A stretch of DNA of 64,000 nt from Paenibacillus taichungensis (GTDB lineage: Bacteria > Bacillota > Bacilli > Paenibacillales > Paenibacillaceae), in the NCBI RefSeq assembly GCF_003287275.1, contig NZ_QEVW01000014.1, forward strand, positions 434,001 to 498,000. The letters are read 5' to 3'. A model generated the notes under the pieces. It saw only the letters and a list, made by a program, of their open reading frames with translations, searched no databases and was not told the origin of the DNA. Position 1 is the stretch's first letter. Each line of letters opens with the position of its first letter. The position numbers and the translations under genes were made by a program. Below are positions 8,181-17,870 of the stretch, one piece after another.

Positions 8181-11100
8181 TTATTGAATGATCAAATTAA
8201 AGCCATTTTGAATCTGATTCACATTAGGGTTCGCAATGTTGCTTGTTGTCAGATTATTGAATGTGGCAGAACCATTACCGGTATAGGTGTAAATTGCTGC
8301 ACCTTTATGCGGCGTTGTGAACCTAGATGTCTCAATACCGTCCAGACCAGTACTATTAATGTTGATGTTATTAAACACAATGTTCTGGAAACCGCCGCCG
8401 TACCCGAATTGAATAGCACTGCGCTGGGTATTGAGAATGTCAATATTGGTAAACGTTACGTTCTTGATGGAATCGTTGGAAGCTTCAAGATCAATAGCTC
8501 CGCGTTCACCATTGTACAGATCTTTACTTGTGCCGCTGTTAATGATCGTTGTATCGGAGAACAGAATACCTGTGTTATTTTGGAAATGGTATCCAGGGAA
8601 AACAGTGTTCATCCGGATCGCCGAACCGCCAACCGTGTCAACAATCAGGTTGTTGGTTGCCTTATGTCCGCTGCCACCAAAGAATGCAATGCCTGCTGCG
8701 CGCCAGTTGTTCTCAATCGTGTTGAACGAGAATGTGTTGTTCACACCGGCAGGCGCACCATTCACGTTGCTGGTCCATACGGCCAGACCATCATCACCAT
8801 TGTTGCGGACACTGCTGTTGCGTACAGTCGAATTGCTCGTGCCTTGGGCAAAGTTGACACCGTCAGCAAGGTTATTCCGAATACGACTGTTCTCGATCAC
8901 TAGGCCATCGGCAATGATTGCAGGTGTATGGGCGTAATCCCCTACCCAGAAACCACATTCAAAGTGCTCGACCCATACGTTGCTAACCTTCGAATTTTTA
9001 CCGAAATTGTCCATAAATCCTTTGTACACTGCATTCTCGTTATAGCGCGAACGTAGCATGGAGTTCATATAAATATTGCTGAAATCCAGCTTGCCCTGCA
9101 CACGGAAAGAAATCCCGCCTGAGGCTGCATTAGGGTTGGTAAACTGAATGTTCGTATGCCAGATGCCTGCACCTACAACGGTGAGGTTGTTAATCATATT
9201 CGTCGGCGTACCAATTTTCCACATATTGCCCAGATGGAACGTGCCCTCAGGGATATATAGAGTCTTGCCTGTGGATACCGCGGATTGGACTGCCGCTTCA
9301 AATGCGGCAAGGTCATCGTTTCCATCATTTGCAATCGCGCCGAAATCGGTTACAGAGACGGAGTTGGCCGGACGCGGGATCACCGCCTGAACGGGTTCGA
9401 TTTCGAGGAAATCCACACCGTATTCCAGGTTATCTCCATTGTTTTTTTGAATACGAATGGTGTCTCCAGCTTTTAGAGGTGTATCAAGTTTCCAGTGCAC
9501 TTCATCAAAACGGAACAACGGACGTCCTGCACTTGGTGTATCCCCCGGGTGATCACTGGAGAAGTACTGCCAATTGTAGTAGGAGGTCAAAGGAACCGTT
9601 TTGGCCTTCGTCCCGTTAACGTAGACGTCAAGTGCGCCGTTAAGACCCATGCCATCTGTGGAATCCGGCATCGTGAATCGCATGGTTACACCTGCGCCTC
9701 CCTCCCCTTGTCTAACCGTCCATTGTGCATAGGAACCGTTGGAAGGAAGAGCGATATAGCGCTGGCCAGAGGCTTCCGAAGCCGTCAGAGCCTGATCAAA
9801 GGTTGGTGCGGATTTCAGTGTGGCACTGCCACCACGCGTAGCATCATCCGTATCATACCGGGTATAAGGCATGCTTGCACCACGGGCTGAATATACGTTC
9901 AAACCTGTTGTAACGACGTTATTCGTTTGTTTGACCGGAGCTTCATTGTTGTCCACTGCTACGGTAGTTGTCACATTGTAGTTACCGGTTGCAGCAGTCC
10001 AGGTACCTACATTGACATTGACCGAAGCTCCAGGTGCCAATGTACCAGTATAGGAACCACTATACGTCTGAAGTGTTGCCCCGGCAGCGTTCTTGAGAAC
10101 TACTGTAACTCCATGTGCACCGCCTGCGGAGGCCATGTTGCCTTGATTTTTCAGATTAACCGTAAAAGTTACTGTGCTGTTTGCTGTAGGGGTTCCAGGA
10201 CTCCAAGAGACCGTGCCTACCAGATCAGAACTTGTAATCGGTGCAACCACCAATGAAGAGGTGTGTGTGTAACTGTTGTTTCCTTCATTCTCTTCGATGA
10301 TCTGGTTATTCTCATCTACCTTGGCACTGAGCGTATATGATGCAGCTGCTTTATTGCCAGCATTAAGCGAGACCGTTGTCGAAGCCCCTGCTTGCAAAGC
10401 AGTTACTGGGGAGGAACCCGCCAGTTCATTGTTTAGATAGAAGTTGACGCTAGAAGCTGGAGAAGCGGCAGAACCAATATTTTTGACGATGGCATTGAGG
10501 GTGACGGCATTATTCTCCACTGGAGACGATGGAGACCAGGACATGCCTGTAATCGTCAGATCAGGATTGGGTGCAGGTGTGCCGAATACCTGAAACTCAG
10601 CAATTTGCCCGGCAGGAGCGCCCGAGTTCGTGGTAGTGTTGAGTTGAAGACGTTTAACCGTTGCTGTAACGGGAATGGTCACCGTGTTACCGGAAGCCGG
10701 GTTAAATGTATATGATTGAGCGGAAACCAGATTGCTGAAGGTTGTTGTATCCTGGTTATGTCCAAGCACTTGAATGGTCTGTGTTCGGGTGCTCCAGACC
10801 GAATCCGGGTTGAGTTTAAGTACAATGGATGTAATCTTATGATTGGAGCCTAGATCCAACGTCAGTGAGCTTGGATTGCTGCCCCCTTCCCAGTACGAAT
10901 TGATATTGTTATCGTTTGCATTCGCAGCTACGAAGGATAAAGTGCTGGATGATGCAGTAATCGACTTGCCGATGGCGATGTTGCTTCCCTCTGTAGGGAT
11001 GATTGGGGGATCCACAGGATCGGGGCCAGGTAACGTTGGTCCCTCACTGCCTGGGCCGTAAATTTCAAATGTCGACAGTTGAGCTGCCGGCCACTCGGAA

Positions 11101-11564
11101 TTGCCTGTTATGCTTAAGCGAACGTACCTTGTCTCCACAGCAGGAAAATCAATCTTAACCGAGTTCTCCCCATCTGATGGATTAAATACATATTCCGCAG
11201 AACCTACGATATCTGTGAACGATGAACCGTTCGTGCTGCCTTGCACGGTTATCGTTTGGGTTCTCTTTTCCCACACTGTCGGAAGCTTCAATACGATTTG
11301 GTCAATGTTGGTGTTGGTGCCAAGGTCCACTTGAATCCATTGGGGGAACTCACTATTAGTACTTTCCCAATAGGTTGCTTGGTTACTGTCAATCACATTG
11401 GTTGGACTGTATGTTTGGTTGTACCCGCTCGCGGTAACCTGTTTGCCCTGTGCCAGATCCGGTCTTTCGGCTGCTGATACAGGAGATGGAAATCCGACAG
11501 TCAGGAATACGTTCGAGATCAGCATCGTTAAAACGAGTGACCACACAATGTACTTGTTGCGCAA
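8181..11564 (-). CDS. Secreted multi-domain GH87 alpha-1,3-glucanase (mutanase)
   Basis: A 1127-residue secreted enzyme expected to hydrolyse alpha-1,3-glucan of fungal walls or biofilms. Order: signal peptide (end near SAA, residue 32), two discoidin/F5-8C modules (about 38-170 and 195-330) split by a Pro-rich linker, two CARDB-like modules (335-440, 447-555), a CBM6/35-like module (560-735), then a right-handed beta-helix from SVTDFGAIANDG to the end. The acidic residues ADG and GDDG lie 23 and 24 residues apart (about D901, D924, D925). This is the spacing I recall for the three catalytic Asp of Paenibacillus GH87 enzymes, and it is the basis for preferring GH87 over pectate lyase. TTG codons lie at 11570 and 11564; the second stands 8 nt after AGGAGG. 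Confidence 0.85.
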   Translation of the reverse strand: MRNKYIVWSLVLTMLISNVFLTVGFPSPVSAAERPDLAQGKQVTASGYNQTYSPTNVIDSNQATYWESTNSEFPQWIQVDLGTNTNIDQIVLKLPTVWEKRTQTITVQGSTNGSSFTDIVGSAEYVFNPSDGENSVKIDFPAVETRYVRLSITGNSEWPAAQLSTFEIYGPGSEGPTLPGPDPVDPPIIPTEGSNIAIGKSITASSSTLSFVAANANDNNINSYWEGGSNPSSLTLDLGSNHKITSIVLKLNPDSVWSTRTQTIQVLGHNQDTTTFSNLVSAQSYTFNPASGNTVTIPVTATVKRLQLNTTTNSGAPAGQIAEFQVFGTPAPNPDLTITGMSWSPSSPVENNAVTLNAIVKNIGSAASPASSVNFYLNNELAGSSPVTALQAGASTTVSLNAGNKAAASYTLSAKVDENNQIIEENEGNNSYTHTSSLVVAPITSSDLVGTVSWSPGTPTANSTVTFTVNLKNQGNMASAGGAHGVTVVLKNAAGATLQTYSGSYTGTLAPGASVNVNVGTWTAATGNYNVTTTVAVDNNEAPVKQTNNVVTTGLNVYSARGASMPYTRYDTDDATRGGSATLKSAPTFDQALTASEASGQRYIALPSNGSYAQWTVRQGEGGAGVTMRFTMPDSTDGMGLNGALDVYVNGTKAKTVPLTSYYNWQYFSSDHPGDTPSAGRPLFRFDEVHWKLDTPLKAGDTIRIQKNNGDNLEYGVDFLEIEPVQAVIPRPANSVSVTDFGAIANDGNDDLAAFEAAVQSAVSTGKTLYIPEGTFHLGNMWKIGTPTNMINNLTVVGAGIWHTNIQFTNPNAASGGISFRVQGKLDFSNIYMNSMLRSRYNENAVYKGFMDNFGKNSKVSNVWVEHFECGFWVGDYAHTPAIIADGLVIENSRIRNNLADGVNFAQGTSNSTVRNSSVRNNGDDGLAVWTSNVNGAPAGVNNTFSFNTIENNWRAAGIAFFGGSGHKATNNLIVDTVGGSAIRMNTVFPGYHFQNNTGILFSDTTIINSGTSKDLYNGERGAIDLEASNDSIKNVTFTNIDILNTQRSAIQFGYGGGFQNIVFNNININSTGLDGIETSRFTTPHKGAAIYTYTGNGSATFNNLTTSNIANPNVNQIQNGFNLIIQ

Positions 11565-11580
11565 ATTCAATTCCTCCTCA

Positions 11581-12055
11581 TGTTATTAGCAAAATGGTTT
11601 TTCAAAGAAAAATGGACGGTTGATCTGCCTTATTCATTCGCTGCGCCGATCATCACCCCCTTATCAAAGTACAAGACAAAAAAATGGCAAACTCATACAA
11701 CAACATGGACTTCACGACAGTAATTCGTGGACGCTACTTACTTTGAGGAGTTTCTCGGATACTGATTTGCTTTCCTGCTTGGATTTGCCATCTCTGGAAT
11801 AGATTTAGTATAAACCGCTTTCATTCCTTCTTATCGGACCCCTAGAGACGGTATTCGGACTTCTGATGTTCCTTTTTGGATGTTTACGAGCAGCCTTAAG
11901 GCTTGCGATCAGGAAATACATCGTTATCCAGACTTTCCTGTGTGCATTTCGGACTTTTGAACCAAAAGAGGTAAATATTTATATTTTTTCAAGCAATGAA
12001 TTTATACTATTTCTGTCCTGTTCGTTCTGGATCTGATGATCAGCATCTTTCAAAC
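11581..12055. other. Gene-free region upstream of the GH87 gene
   Basis: About 475 nt without a credible gene; small reading frames here lack ribosome sites. It holds the putative GH87 promoter and a long untranslated leader of about 240 nt. I found no other ordered structure. Confidence 0.5.
11807..11823 (-). promoter_or_regulatory. Possible GH87 promoter -10 with overlapping degenerate cre
   Basis: Minus strand: TATACT (11812-11807) is immediately preceded by TGAAAGCGGTTTAT, which matches 11 of 14 cre positions. No TTGACA-like -35 is present, so an activator would be needed. Confidence 0.35.
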
Positions 12056-12104
12056 AACAAAAAGCACGCATTGATCCACCTATGGTCAATGCGTGCTTTT
12101 TGTT
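12056..12104. terminator. Strong bidirectional terminator after yeiH-like gene
   Basis: A perfect 19-bp stem from AACAAAAAGCACGC to its complement with an 11-nt loop. It carries an A-run on one side and a T-run on the other, 41 nt past the stop of the YeiH-family gene. Confidence 0.9.
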
Positions 12105-12144
12105 AAATTCATGCAGCGGGATACCTATTTTTGAAACACACGCC

Positions 12145-13200
12145 CTAGTTCAGGCCAAAGCCACAAACGAGCATGAAGCCTAGAATGGACAACACTATAG
12201 AGCCCAGTAATCCTGCCAAAAAAGGTTTCTTACCCAGACGACGGAAGGTTGCAATATCCACACCCAACCCCAATCCAGCCATGGCCATCGCGAGCAGCAT
12301 ATAGGACAGAACCAGAAGTCCCGAGATCAACTCTTGCGGAATAATACCCAGCGTGTTTAAACCACTCATAGCCAGAAACCCGAAAATGAACCAGGGTACT
12401 GGCAATTCACGCCAAGAGATTCCTTTAGATGATTTTTGCTCTCCCTCACGCGCCTGTCGTCCACTCCACAAACCGATGATCAGCGCAATGGGCACCAACA
12501 TGGCGACCCTGGTTAGCTTTACGATGACTGCCATATCAGTTGCCGCTTGCCCTCCAGGTGCAGCTCCAGCAATGACGTGTGCCACTTCATGCAGCGTAGC
12601 CCCTGTGAATAGGCCATATTCATTCGCACTTAAACCCAACACAGGGTATAACAATGTATATGCAAGGGTGAAGATTGTGCCCAATATCGCCACCGTAGCC
12701 GCTCCTACTGCTGTTTCTTCGTCTTTGGCCTTGATCTGTGGCGCAATCGCGACCACTGCCGCTGCACCGCAGATGGCTGTACCACAAGCAGTCAACAGCC
12801 CTATTCGTTTGTCGATCTTTAACCACTTGCTCAGCACGTAAACAACAAAAATCGTAACAACAACATTGATTGCCGCTAGCGCAACGACTTTGTAGCCTGC
12901 ATGAACAATATCCATAAGGTTCAGCTTCAAACCCAGCAGGATGATGCCGAACCGCAGCAATCGCTTTCCCGAAAAGGATATCCCTGATTGCGCGGTCAAC
13001 GGAACGCCACGCACCGCCCGGTACAAGATGCCAAGCAGAATTGCAATAACGAGTTGTCCCATGATATTTAAGAGCGGCAGATAACCCAGCAGCTTGGCTA
13101 TCAACGAGAGCAGTAAAGTCAGTCCGATCCCCTGCAGAAATCCCCTGTTCCTAACACCTTTTATGTTTTTAACGAATCTCAATTGTGTCTGTAAAATCAT
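12145..13200 (-). CDS. YeiH/UPF0324 family membrane protein, putative sulfate exporter family
   Basis: A 351-residue integral membrane protein with about ten hydrophobic segments and the family's conserved stretches (GIILLGLKLNLMD, CGTAICGAAAVVAIAP, GATLHEVAHVIAG). Members are annotated as putative sulfate exporters, but the transported substrate is not settled. AAGGAAGTG lies 8 nt before the ATG. It is transcribed divergently from the LysR regulator 182 nt away, the same pairing as yeiH-yeiE in enterobacteria, so it is the likely target of that regulator. A perfect terminator hairpin follows. Confidence 0.85.
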   Translation of the reverse strand: MILQTQLRFVKNIKGVRNRGFLQGIGLTLLLSLIAKLLGYLPLLNIMGQLVIAILLGILYRAVRGVPLTAQSGISFSGKRLLRFGIILLGLKLNLMDIVHAGYKVVALAAINVVVTIFVVYVLSKWLKIDKRIGLLTACGTAICGAAAVVAIAPQIKAKDEETAVGAATVAILGTIFTLAYTLLYPVLGLSANEYGLFTGATLHEVAHVIAGAAPGGQAATDMAVIVKLTRVAMLVPIALIIGLWSGRQAREGEQKSSKGISWRELPVPWFIFGFLAMSGLNTLGIIPQELISGLLVLSYMLLAMAMAGLGLGVDIATFRRLGKKPFLAGLLGSIVLSILGFMLVCGFGLN

Positions 13201-13382
13201 AGCTCTACACTTCCTTATCGGATAAAGTATATCCTTACTATAGAAGCAGACAGGAAGGAAGTGAAATATGAATCTGCGATTTTAACCATTAGAAAAACTT
13301 ATGATTAATTAGGTATCTTGTGCTAAAATGAGCTCAATAGGCTTATAACTATAAAAACACATTATTTAAATGAGGAATTCTA

Positions 13383-14276
13383 ATGATAACTGATGCATTA
13401 AAAGTCTTCGTTACCGTTGCGGAACAAAGCCATTTCTCCAAGGCCGCAGAACTGCTGAACCTGTCCCAACCCGGGGTGAGCCTGCACATTAAAAATCTGG
13501 AAAATGAGCTGGGAGCCAAGCTGCTGCATCGTTCGCCAAAGCATGTTTCCCTGACTGAAGCGGGGGCAATCCTCTACAAACATGCCAAAGTCATTCAGGC
13601 CCGCTACGATGAAGCGCGGCAGGAGATTCAAATGCTGCGGGATGAGGTGACCGGAAGCATTCAGATCGGAGCCAGCTTCACGATCGGTGAATATATTTTG
13701 CCTAAGAAGTTGGCAGAATTCGCAGCACAGTATCCGCAGGTCAACATTCAGGTTACGATTGGCAATACCCAGGAGATTCTGTCTGCGGTTAGGGGAAACC
13801 AACTGGATATCGGATTTGTGGAGGGTGAGGCACAAGCCTCGTCAGACCTTGACGTTATCCCTTACATGAAGGATGAGATGATTGTTGTAGCCCCTTCCGG
13901 CCATCCTCTCTCCGGTTCGGTCGTGGTAGAGCAGAATATGCTTCAGGATCAGGTCTGGGTTCTTCGTGAGTTGGGTTCGGGAACACGCGCGTTTAGCGAT
14001 CATTTTATGGAACAGACTGCGATTCGTCCCAAACGCTCCTATGTCTTCACCAGCAGTCAGGGTGTGAAGGAAGCTGTTGCTGCGGGACTCGGAATTGCAA
14101 TGGTATCCAGATGGATTGTTCATAAGGAGCTGGCCACCGGGGAAGTTGAAGAACTGCGAATCAGACAGCTGCATCTGGAGCGCAATTTCTCCATCGTTCG
14201 CCTCAACGAATATTCACATTCCATGGCGCTTGATGTTTTCTTGCAAAAGCTTCTTTTCGTCAAAAAAGAGGGTTGA
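13383..14276 (+). CDS. LysR family regulator (CysL/YeiE-like)
   Basis: A 297-residue LysR-type activator. The N-terminal winged helix spans 1-60 (FSKAAELLNLSQPGVSLHIKNLENELGAKLLHR) and a type-2 periplasmic-binding-like effector domain spans 90-295. The first residues and the effector domain resemble the CysL/YwfK group linked to sulfur metabolism. AGGA stands 7 nt before the ATG. The stop codon lies inside the left arm of the following terminator. The effector is unknown; the divergent YeiH-type gene suggests a sulfur or small-anion signal (inference). Confidence 0.85.
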   Translation: MITDALKVFVTVAEQSHFSKAAELLNLSQPGVSLHIKNLENELGAKLLHRSPKHVSLTEAGAILYKHAKVIQARYDEARQEIQMLRDEVTGSIQIGASFTIGEYILPKKLAEFAAQYPQVNIQVTIGNTQEILSAVRGNQLDIGFVEGEAQASSDLDVIPYMKDEMIVVAPSGHPLSGSVVVEQNMLQDQVWVLRELGSGTRAFSDHFMEQTAIRPKRSYVFTSSQGVKEAVAAGLGIAMVSRWIVHKELATGEVEELRIRQLHLERNFSIVRLNEYSHSMALDVFLQKLLFVKKEG

Positions 14277-14301
14277 AGGCTATTCGCCTTCAACCCTCTT
14301 T
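14265..14301. terminator. Bidirectional terminator between lysR and GH13 gene
   Basis: A perfect 16-bp stem (from AAAGAGGGTTGAAGGC) with a 5-nt loop. It contains the lysR stop codon in its left arm and ends 5 nt before the GH13 stop. A- and T-runs flank it. Confidence 0.9.
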
Positions 14302-14305
14302 CGAA

Positions 14306-15928
14306 CTACACAAGCAGATACATTCTTGCTTCATAAGGACGAAGTGCGTTCTCTGAAACAACGTCCGAATAGTTACTAATTAATAAACGTTTATCCCCTG
14401 CAAATTCGCTTGGAAGCTGGAATGGAACAACTTTGCCATAGAAGTTGCACAGGACTAGCAGTTTGGTATCACCAAGTGTCCGTGTGTAAGCGAAAAGGTT
14501 GGGGTCTTCCGGATACAACAGTTCATAATCCCCATAAATGATCACTTCATGCTCTTTTCGCAGCTGAATCAGTGTTTTATAGTAATGGTAAATGGAATCC
14601 GGATCATGTATAGATTCTTCCGCATTAATCTCCGTGTAATTCGGATTTACCAAAATCCATGGTTTGCCTTCGGTAAAACCCGCATTTTCGGAAGCGTCCC
14701 ACTGCATCGGCGTACGTGCGTTATCACGGCCCTTTGCATAAATGGATTCCATCACTTCTTCCTCAGGATACCCATTCTCGACCCGTTCCTTATACAGATT
14801 TAGCAGCTCAATATCACGGTATTCTTCAATAGGGTAACGTACATTCGTCATACCTAACTCTTCACCCTGATACACATATGGCGTACCTTGCATGCCATGA
14901 AGAAGAGTCGCCAGCATTTTGGCAGACTGTACACGATATTCCCCGTCATTTCCCCAACGAGACACGATCCGCGGAAGGTCATGGTTATTCCAGAACAAGC
15001 TGTTCCAGGCTTCGCCCTTTAGCTCAGTCTGCCATTTGGACAACACTTTCTTTAATTGAAGCAGATCCAGCGGCTGGAGATCCCACTTTCCTTTTCCCTC
15101 CTGCTCATCCAGACTAATATGTTCAAATTGGAAGACCATGGATAGTTCACTGCCGTCAGGGTTGCTATAAAGCTTGGCACTCTCAGGCGTTGCCCCCCAG
15201 GTTTCTCCGACAGTTAGCAGGTCACCCTTTTGGAATGTCTCTTTACTGAGTTCACGCATATATTGGTGCAGATTTGGCCCATTGCCTGTAATTTTGAGGT
15301 CAGGCTGCTTGCCAATCAGATCGATAACATCAAGACGGAAACCACCTACGCCTTTATCCATCCACCATTGAATCATATCGTATATTTCCTGCCGTACCTT
15401 GGGGTTCTCCCAGTTCAGATCCGGTTGTTTAACAGAGAAAAGATGCAGGTAATACTGTCCCAACTCGGGAACCCATTCCCAGGCCGATCCACCAAATGTT
15501 GAACCTAAATCGTTGGGAGGTGTTCCTTCCACACCATCTCTCCACACGTAATAATCGTGGTACGGATTATCCTTGCTTTTCCGGGCTTCCTTGAACCAGG
15601 GGTGTTCGTCTGAGGAGTGGTTAAGCACCAGATCCATAATAATTCGGATGTCCCGCTTGCCTGCCTCCTGAATCAGCAATTCCATATCTTCAAGCGAACC
15701 AAACATCGGATCGATATCCTGGTAATCCGAAATGTCATACCCGTTGTCATCTTGCGGGGACTTGCACACTGGTGACAGCCAGATCGCACCGATGCCAAGA
15801 TTCTTCAAATAATCGAGTCGGGATAAAATACCTTTCAGATCGCCGATGCCATCACCATTGCTATCTTGAAAGCTGCGGGGATAAATTTGATACACGACAA
15901 CTTCTTTCCACCATTTTTGATTTCCCAT
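14306..15928 (-). CDS. GH13 oligo-1,6-glucosidase / alpha-glucosidase
   Basis: A cytoplasmic 540-residue GH13 enzyme with no signal peptide, acting on short alpha-glucosides brought in by the ABC transporter encoded upstream in the same operon. Region I is DLVLNH (99-104). The nucleophile is Asp200 in GFRLDVID, the acid/base Glu242 in TVGETWG and the third acid Asp317 in NNHD. QPDLNWENP is typical of the oligo-1,6-glucosidase subfamily (GH13_31). Val201 after the nucleophile is the residue associated with alpha-1,6 specificity; alpha-1,4 enzymes usually have Ala. The gene starts 59 nt after the second permease and is the last gene of the operon, before a terminator at 14265-14301. Confidence 0.9.
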   Translation of the reverse strand: MGNQKWWKEVVVYQIYPRSFQDSNGDGIGDLKGILSRLDYLKNLGIGAIWLSPVCKSPQDDNGYDISDYQDIDPMFGSLEDMELLIQEAGKRDIRIIMDLVLNHSSDEHPWFKEARKSKDNPYHDYYVWRDGVEGTPPNDLGSTFGGSAWEWVPELGQYYLHLFSVKQPDLNWENPKVRQEIYDMIQWWMDKGVGGFRLDVIDLIGKQPDLKITGNGPNLHQYMRELSKETFQKGDLLTVGETWGATPESAKLYSNPDGSELSMVFQFEHISLDEQEGKGKWDLQPLDLLQLKKVLSKWQTELKGEAWNSLFWNNHDLPRIVSRWGNDGEYRVQSAKMLATLLHGMQGTPYVYQGEELGMTNVRYPIEEYRDIELLNLYKERVENGYPEEEVMESIYAKGRDNARTPMQWDASENAGFTEGKPWILVNPNYTEINAEESIHDPDSIYHYYKTLIQLRKEHEVIIYGDYELLYPEDPNLFAYTRTLGDTKLLVLCNFYGKVVPFQLPSEFAGDKRLLISNYSDVVSENALRPYEARMYLLV

Positions 15929-15987
15929 AACGCACCACCTTTCTCTTAAACCAGATTCTGCTCATCCGGACTCCGTTCCATTCACGA

Positions 15988-16881
15988 TTATTCTTTTACC
16001 GACCCCACAACAATTCCGGTCACAAAGTATTTTTGCAGCAGCGGGTAAATTAGCAGCAGCGGAATGACAGCTACTACGATTTTGGCTGCATTCAGATTTT
16101 TGTTCGAAATCTCAGTCAGATTGCTGAGCTGAGCAGAGTTTGTGCCAGATTGAAGAAGCTCCGCAATATTCACATTAAGCGACTGAATATAGGTCATAAG
16201 CGGATAATTGCTAACTTTGGTCATATAGATCAAACCACTGAAGAAATCATTCCACGTGCCCACAATACTGAACAGGGATACGGTCGCCAGCGCAGGAATA
16301 GACACGGGCACATACACTTTGAACAAGACCTGCAATGCATTTGCCCCGTCGATGAATGCCGCTTCTTCAAGCGCTTTTGGCACTGCGGCGAAGAAGTTCA
16401 TCACAAGAATGACACTGAATATTGGAACAGCACCTGGCAGTACAAGCGACCAAATCGTATTGAGCATATCCAGGTTTTTGATCAACAGATAGCTGGGGAT
16501 CATGCCCCCACTGAACAGCATGGCAAAAATCATGATATTCATATAAATATTTCTGCCCTTAAACTCCCTTTTTGATTTGGACAGCGGATAAGCCATCAAA
16601 ACAATAAGAATCATGTTGAGCACAAGGGACAGAGCCACACGTAGAACGGAAATGCCAAAGGAGCGCCAGAACTGCGCATCATCAATAATTTTCGAATAAG
16701 CGGCTGTTGTAAACTTAACGGGTAACAGACCTACGGCATTGGCCGATACGGCCTCACTGCTGCTGAATGAAATCGCAACGATATTCCATAATGGAAGGAG
16801 GCAGATCAAAGCCAGCAATATAACGATGGCGTAGATGACAAACCGGCCCATTCGGTCTTTCAGGCTTGCGGAATAAGACAC
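15988..16881 (-). CDS. Sugar ABC transporter permease (YtcP/MalG-like)
   Basis: A 297-residue inner-membrane permease with six hydrophobic segments and the EAA loop (EEAAFIDGANALQVLFKVYVP) that contacts the ATPase. It forms the pore with the neighbouring permease. A longer reading frame begins at 16962 inside the upstream gene. The GTG at 16881 has AGGAGG 8 nt upstream, overlapping the stop of that gene, and is the better start. No ATPase is encoded here; a shared MsmX-type ATPase elsewhere is likely. Confidence 0.9.
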   Translation of the reverse strand: MSYSASLKDRMGRFVIYAIVILLALICLLPLWNIVAISFSSSEAVSANAVGLLPVKFTTAAYSKIIDDAQFWRSFGISVLRVALSLVLNMILIVLMAYPLSKSKREFKGRNIYMNIMIFAMLFSGGMIPSYLLIKNLDMLNTIWSLVLPGAVPIFSVILVMNFFAAVPKALEEAAFIDGANALQVLFKVYVPVSIPALATVSLFSIVGTWNDFFSGLIYMTKVSNYPLMTYIQSLNVNIAELLQSGTNSAQLSNLTEISNKNLNAAKIVVAVIPLLLIYPLLQKYFVTGIVVGSVKE

Positions 16882-16894
16882 AAGTTTCGCCTCC

Positions 16895-17809
16895 TTAGAA
16901 TATTTTTCTGTCGGTGTATTTTTTGGCCAATTCATTGGCGGACAATAATAGAACAATACCAATCACTGATTTGAACAACCCAACAGCCGTACCGAAACTA
17001 TACTGTCTGCCAACGAGACCAATCCGGTATACATAGGTATCCAGAATATCGCCCGACTCATAGACAACCGGGTTATACAGATTGTAGATTTGATCGAAGC
17101 CTGCACTCAAAATATTGGTCAGACTCATAACCCCCATGAGCAGAATAATAGGCAGCATGCCCGGCAACGTAATATGCCATACTTTTCTCCACCAGCTCGC
17201 TCCATCTATCCCTGACGCTTCATATAGGCCGGGATCAATCGAGGTAATTGCAGCCAAATAAACGATGGAGCTATAACCGAATTCCTTCCATACGTCCGTC
17301 CCGATAATCAGCGGCTGGAACCAGGTGTTGCTTCCGAGAAAATTAATATTTTGCAAGCCGAAAAAGGCTAAAATCTGGTTTACACTTCCATCCAGGCTGA
17401 ACATGTTAACAACCACGGAGGCCAGAACAACCCAAGACAAAAAGTGAGGCAGATATACAATGGTCTGCACGGATTTTTTAACAAATTTAAAGCGGATTTC
17501 GTTTAATAAAATGGAAAAAATGATGGCCATCAGTGTGCCGAGTAGAATCTTGGCGATGGCAATCACCAACGTATTACTGATTACTTGCCCGATGTCCGGC
17601 AGCTTGAACATATAAATAAAATGCTTGAGTCCAACAAACTCGGAGCCAAACATACCTTTGGCTGGTACGTAATCCTGAAATGCCGTAATGACACCAACCA
17701 TTGGAATGTAGCTGAATACCAGCAAAAATAAAATGCCAGGCAGCATCATCATATGATACATGGCACCCGTGCCCAAGCGGTTTCTTGCTTTATATTTTTC
17801 CTGCTTCAT
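16895..17809 (-). CDS. Sugar ABC transporter permease (LplB-like)
   Basis: A 304-residue permease with six transmembrane segments and the EAA motif (YEASGIDGASWWRKVWHITLPG). The N-terminal GAMYHMMMLPGILFLLVFSYIPM is typical of the LplB group that works with 550-residue binding lipoproteins. AGGGG lies 7 nt before the ATG. It stands 61 nt after the binding-protein gene, and its stop overlaps the ribosome site of the next permease, so translation is probably coupled. Confidence 0.9.
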   Translation of the reverse strand: MKQEKYKARNRLGTGAMYHMMMLPGILFLLVFSYIPMVGVITAFQDYVPAKGMFGSEFVGLKHFIYMFKLPDIGQVISNTLVIAIAKILLGTLMAIIFSILLNEIRFKFVKKSVQTIVYLPHFLSWVVLASVVVNMFSLDGSVNQILAFFGLQNINFLGSNTWFQPLIIGTDVWKEFGYSSIVYLAAITSIDPGLYEASGIDGASWWRKVWHITLPGMLPIILLMGVMSLTNILSAGFDQIYNLYNPVVYESGDILDTYVYRIGLVGRQYSFGTAVGLFKSVIGIVLLLSANELAKKYTDRKIF

Positions 17810-17870
17810 GGATGAACCCCTTTCCTGAAGAAAGGCTGCTTAGCGCAGCCCATCAGCAGTGTTAACTTAA

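Noticed and set aside
8184..8937. Long open frames on the plus strand opposite the GH87 gene (up to 239 codons)
   Set aside because: They mirror the codon pattern of the repetitive beta-helix, have no ribosome sites, and encode no recognisable domain.
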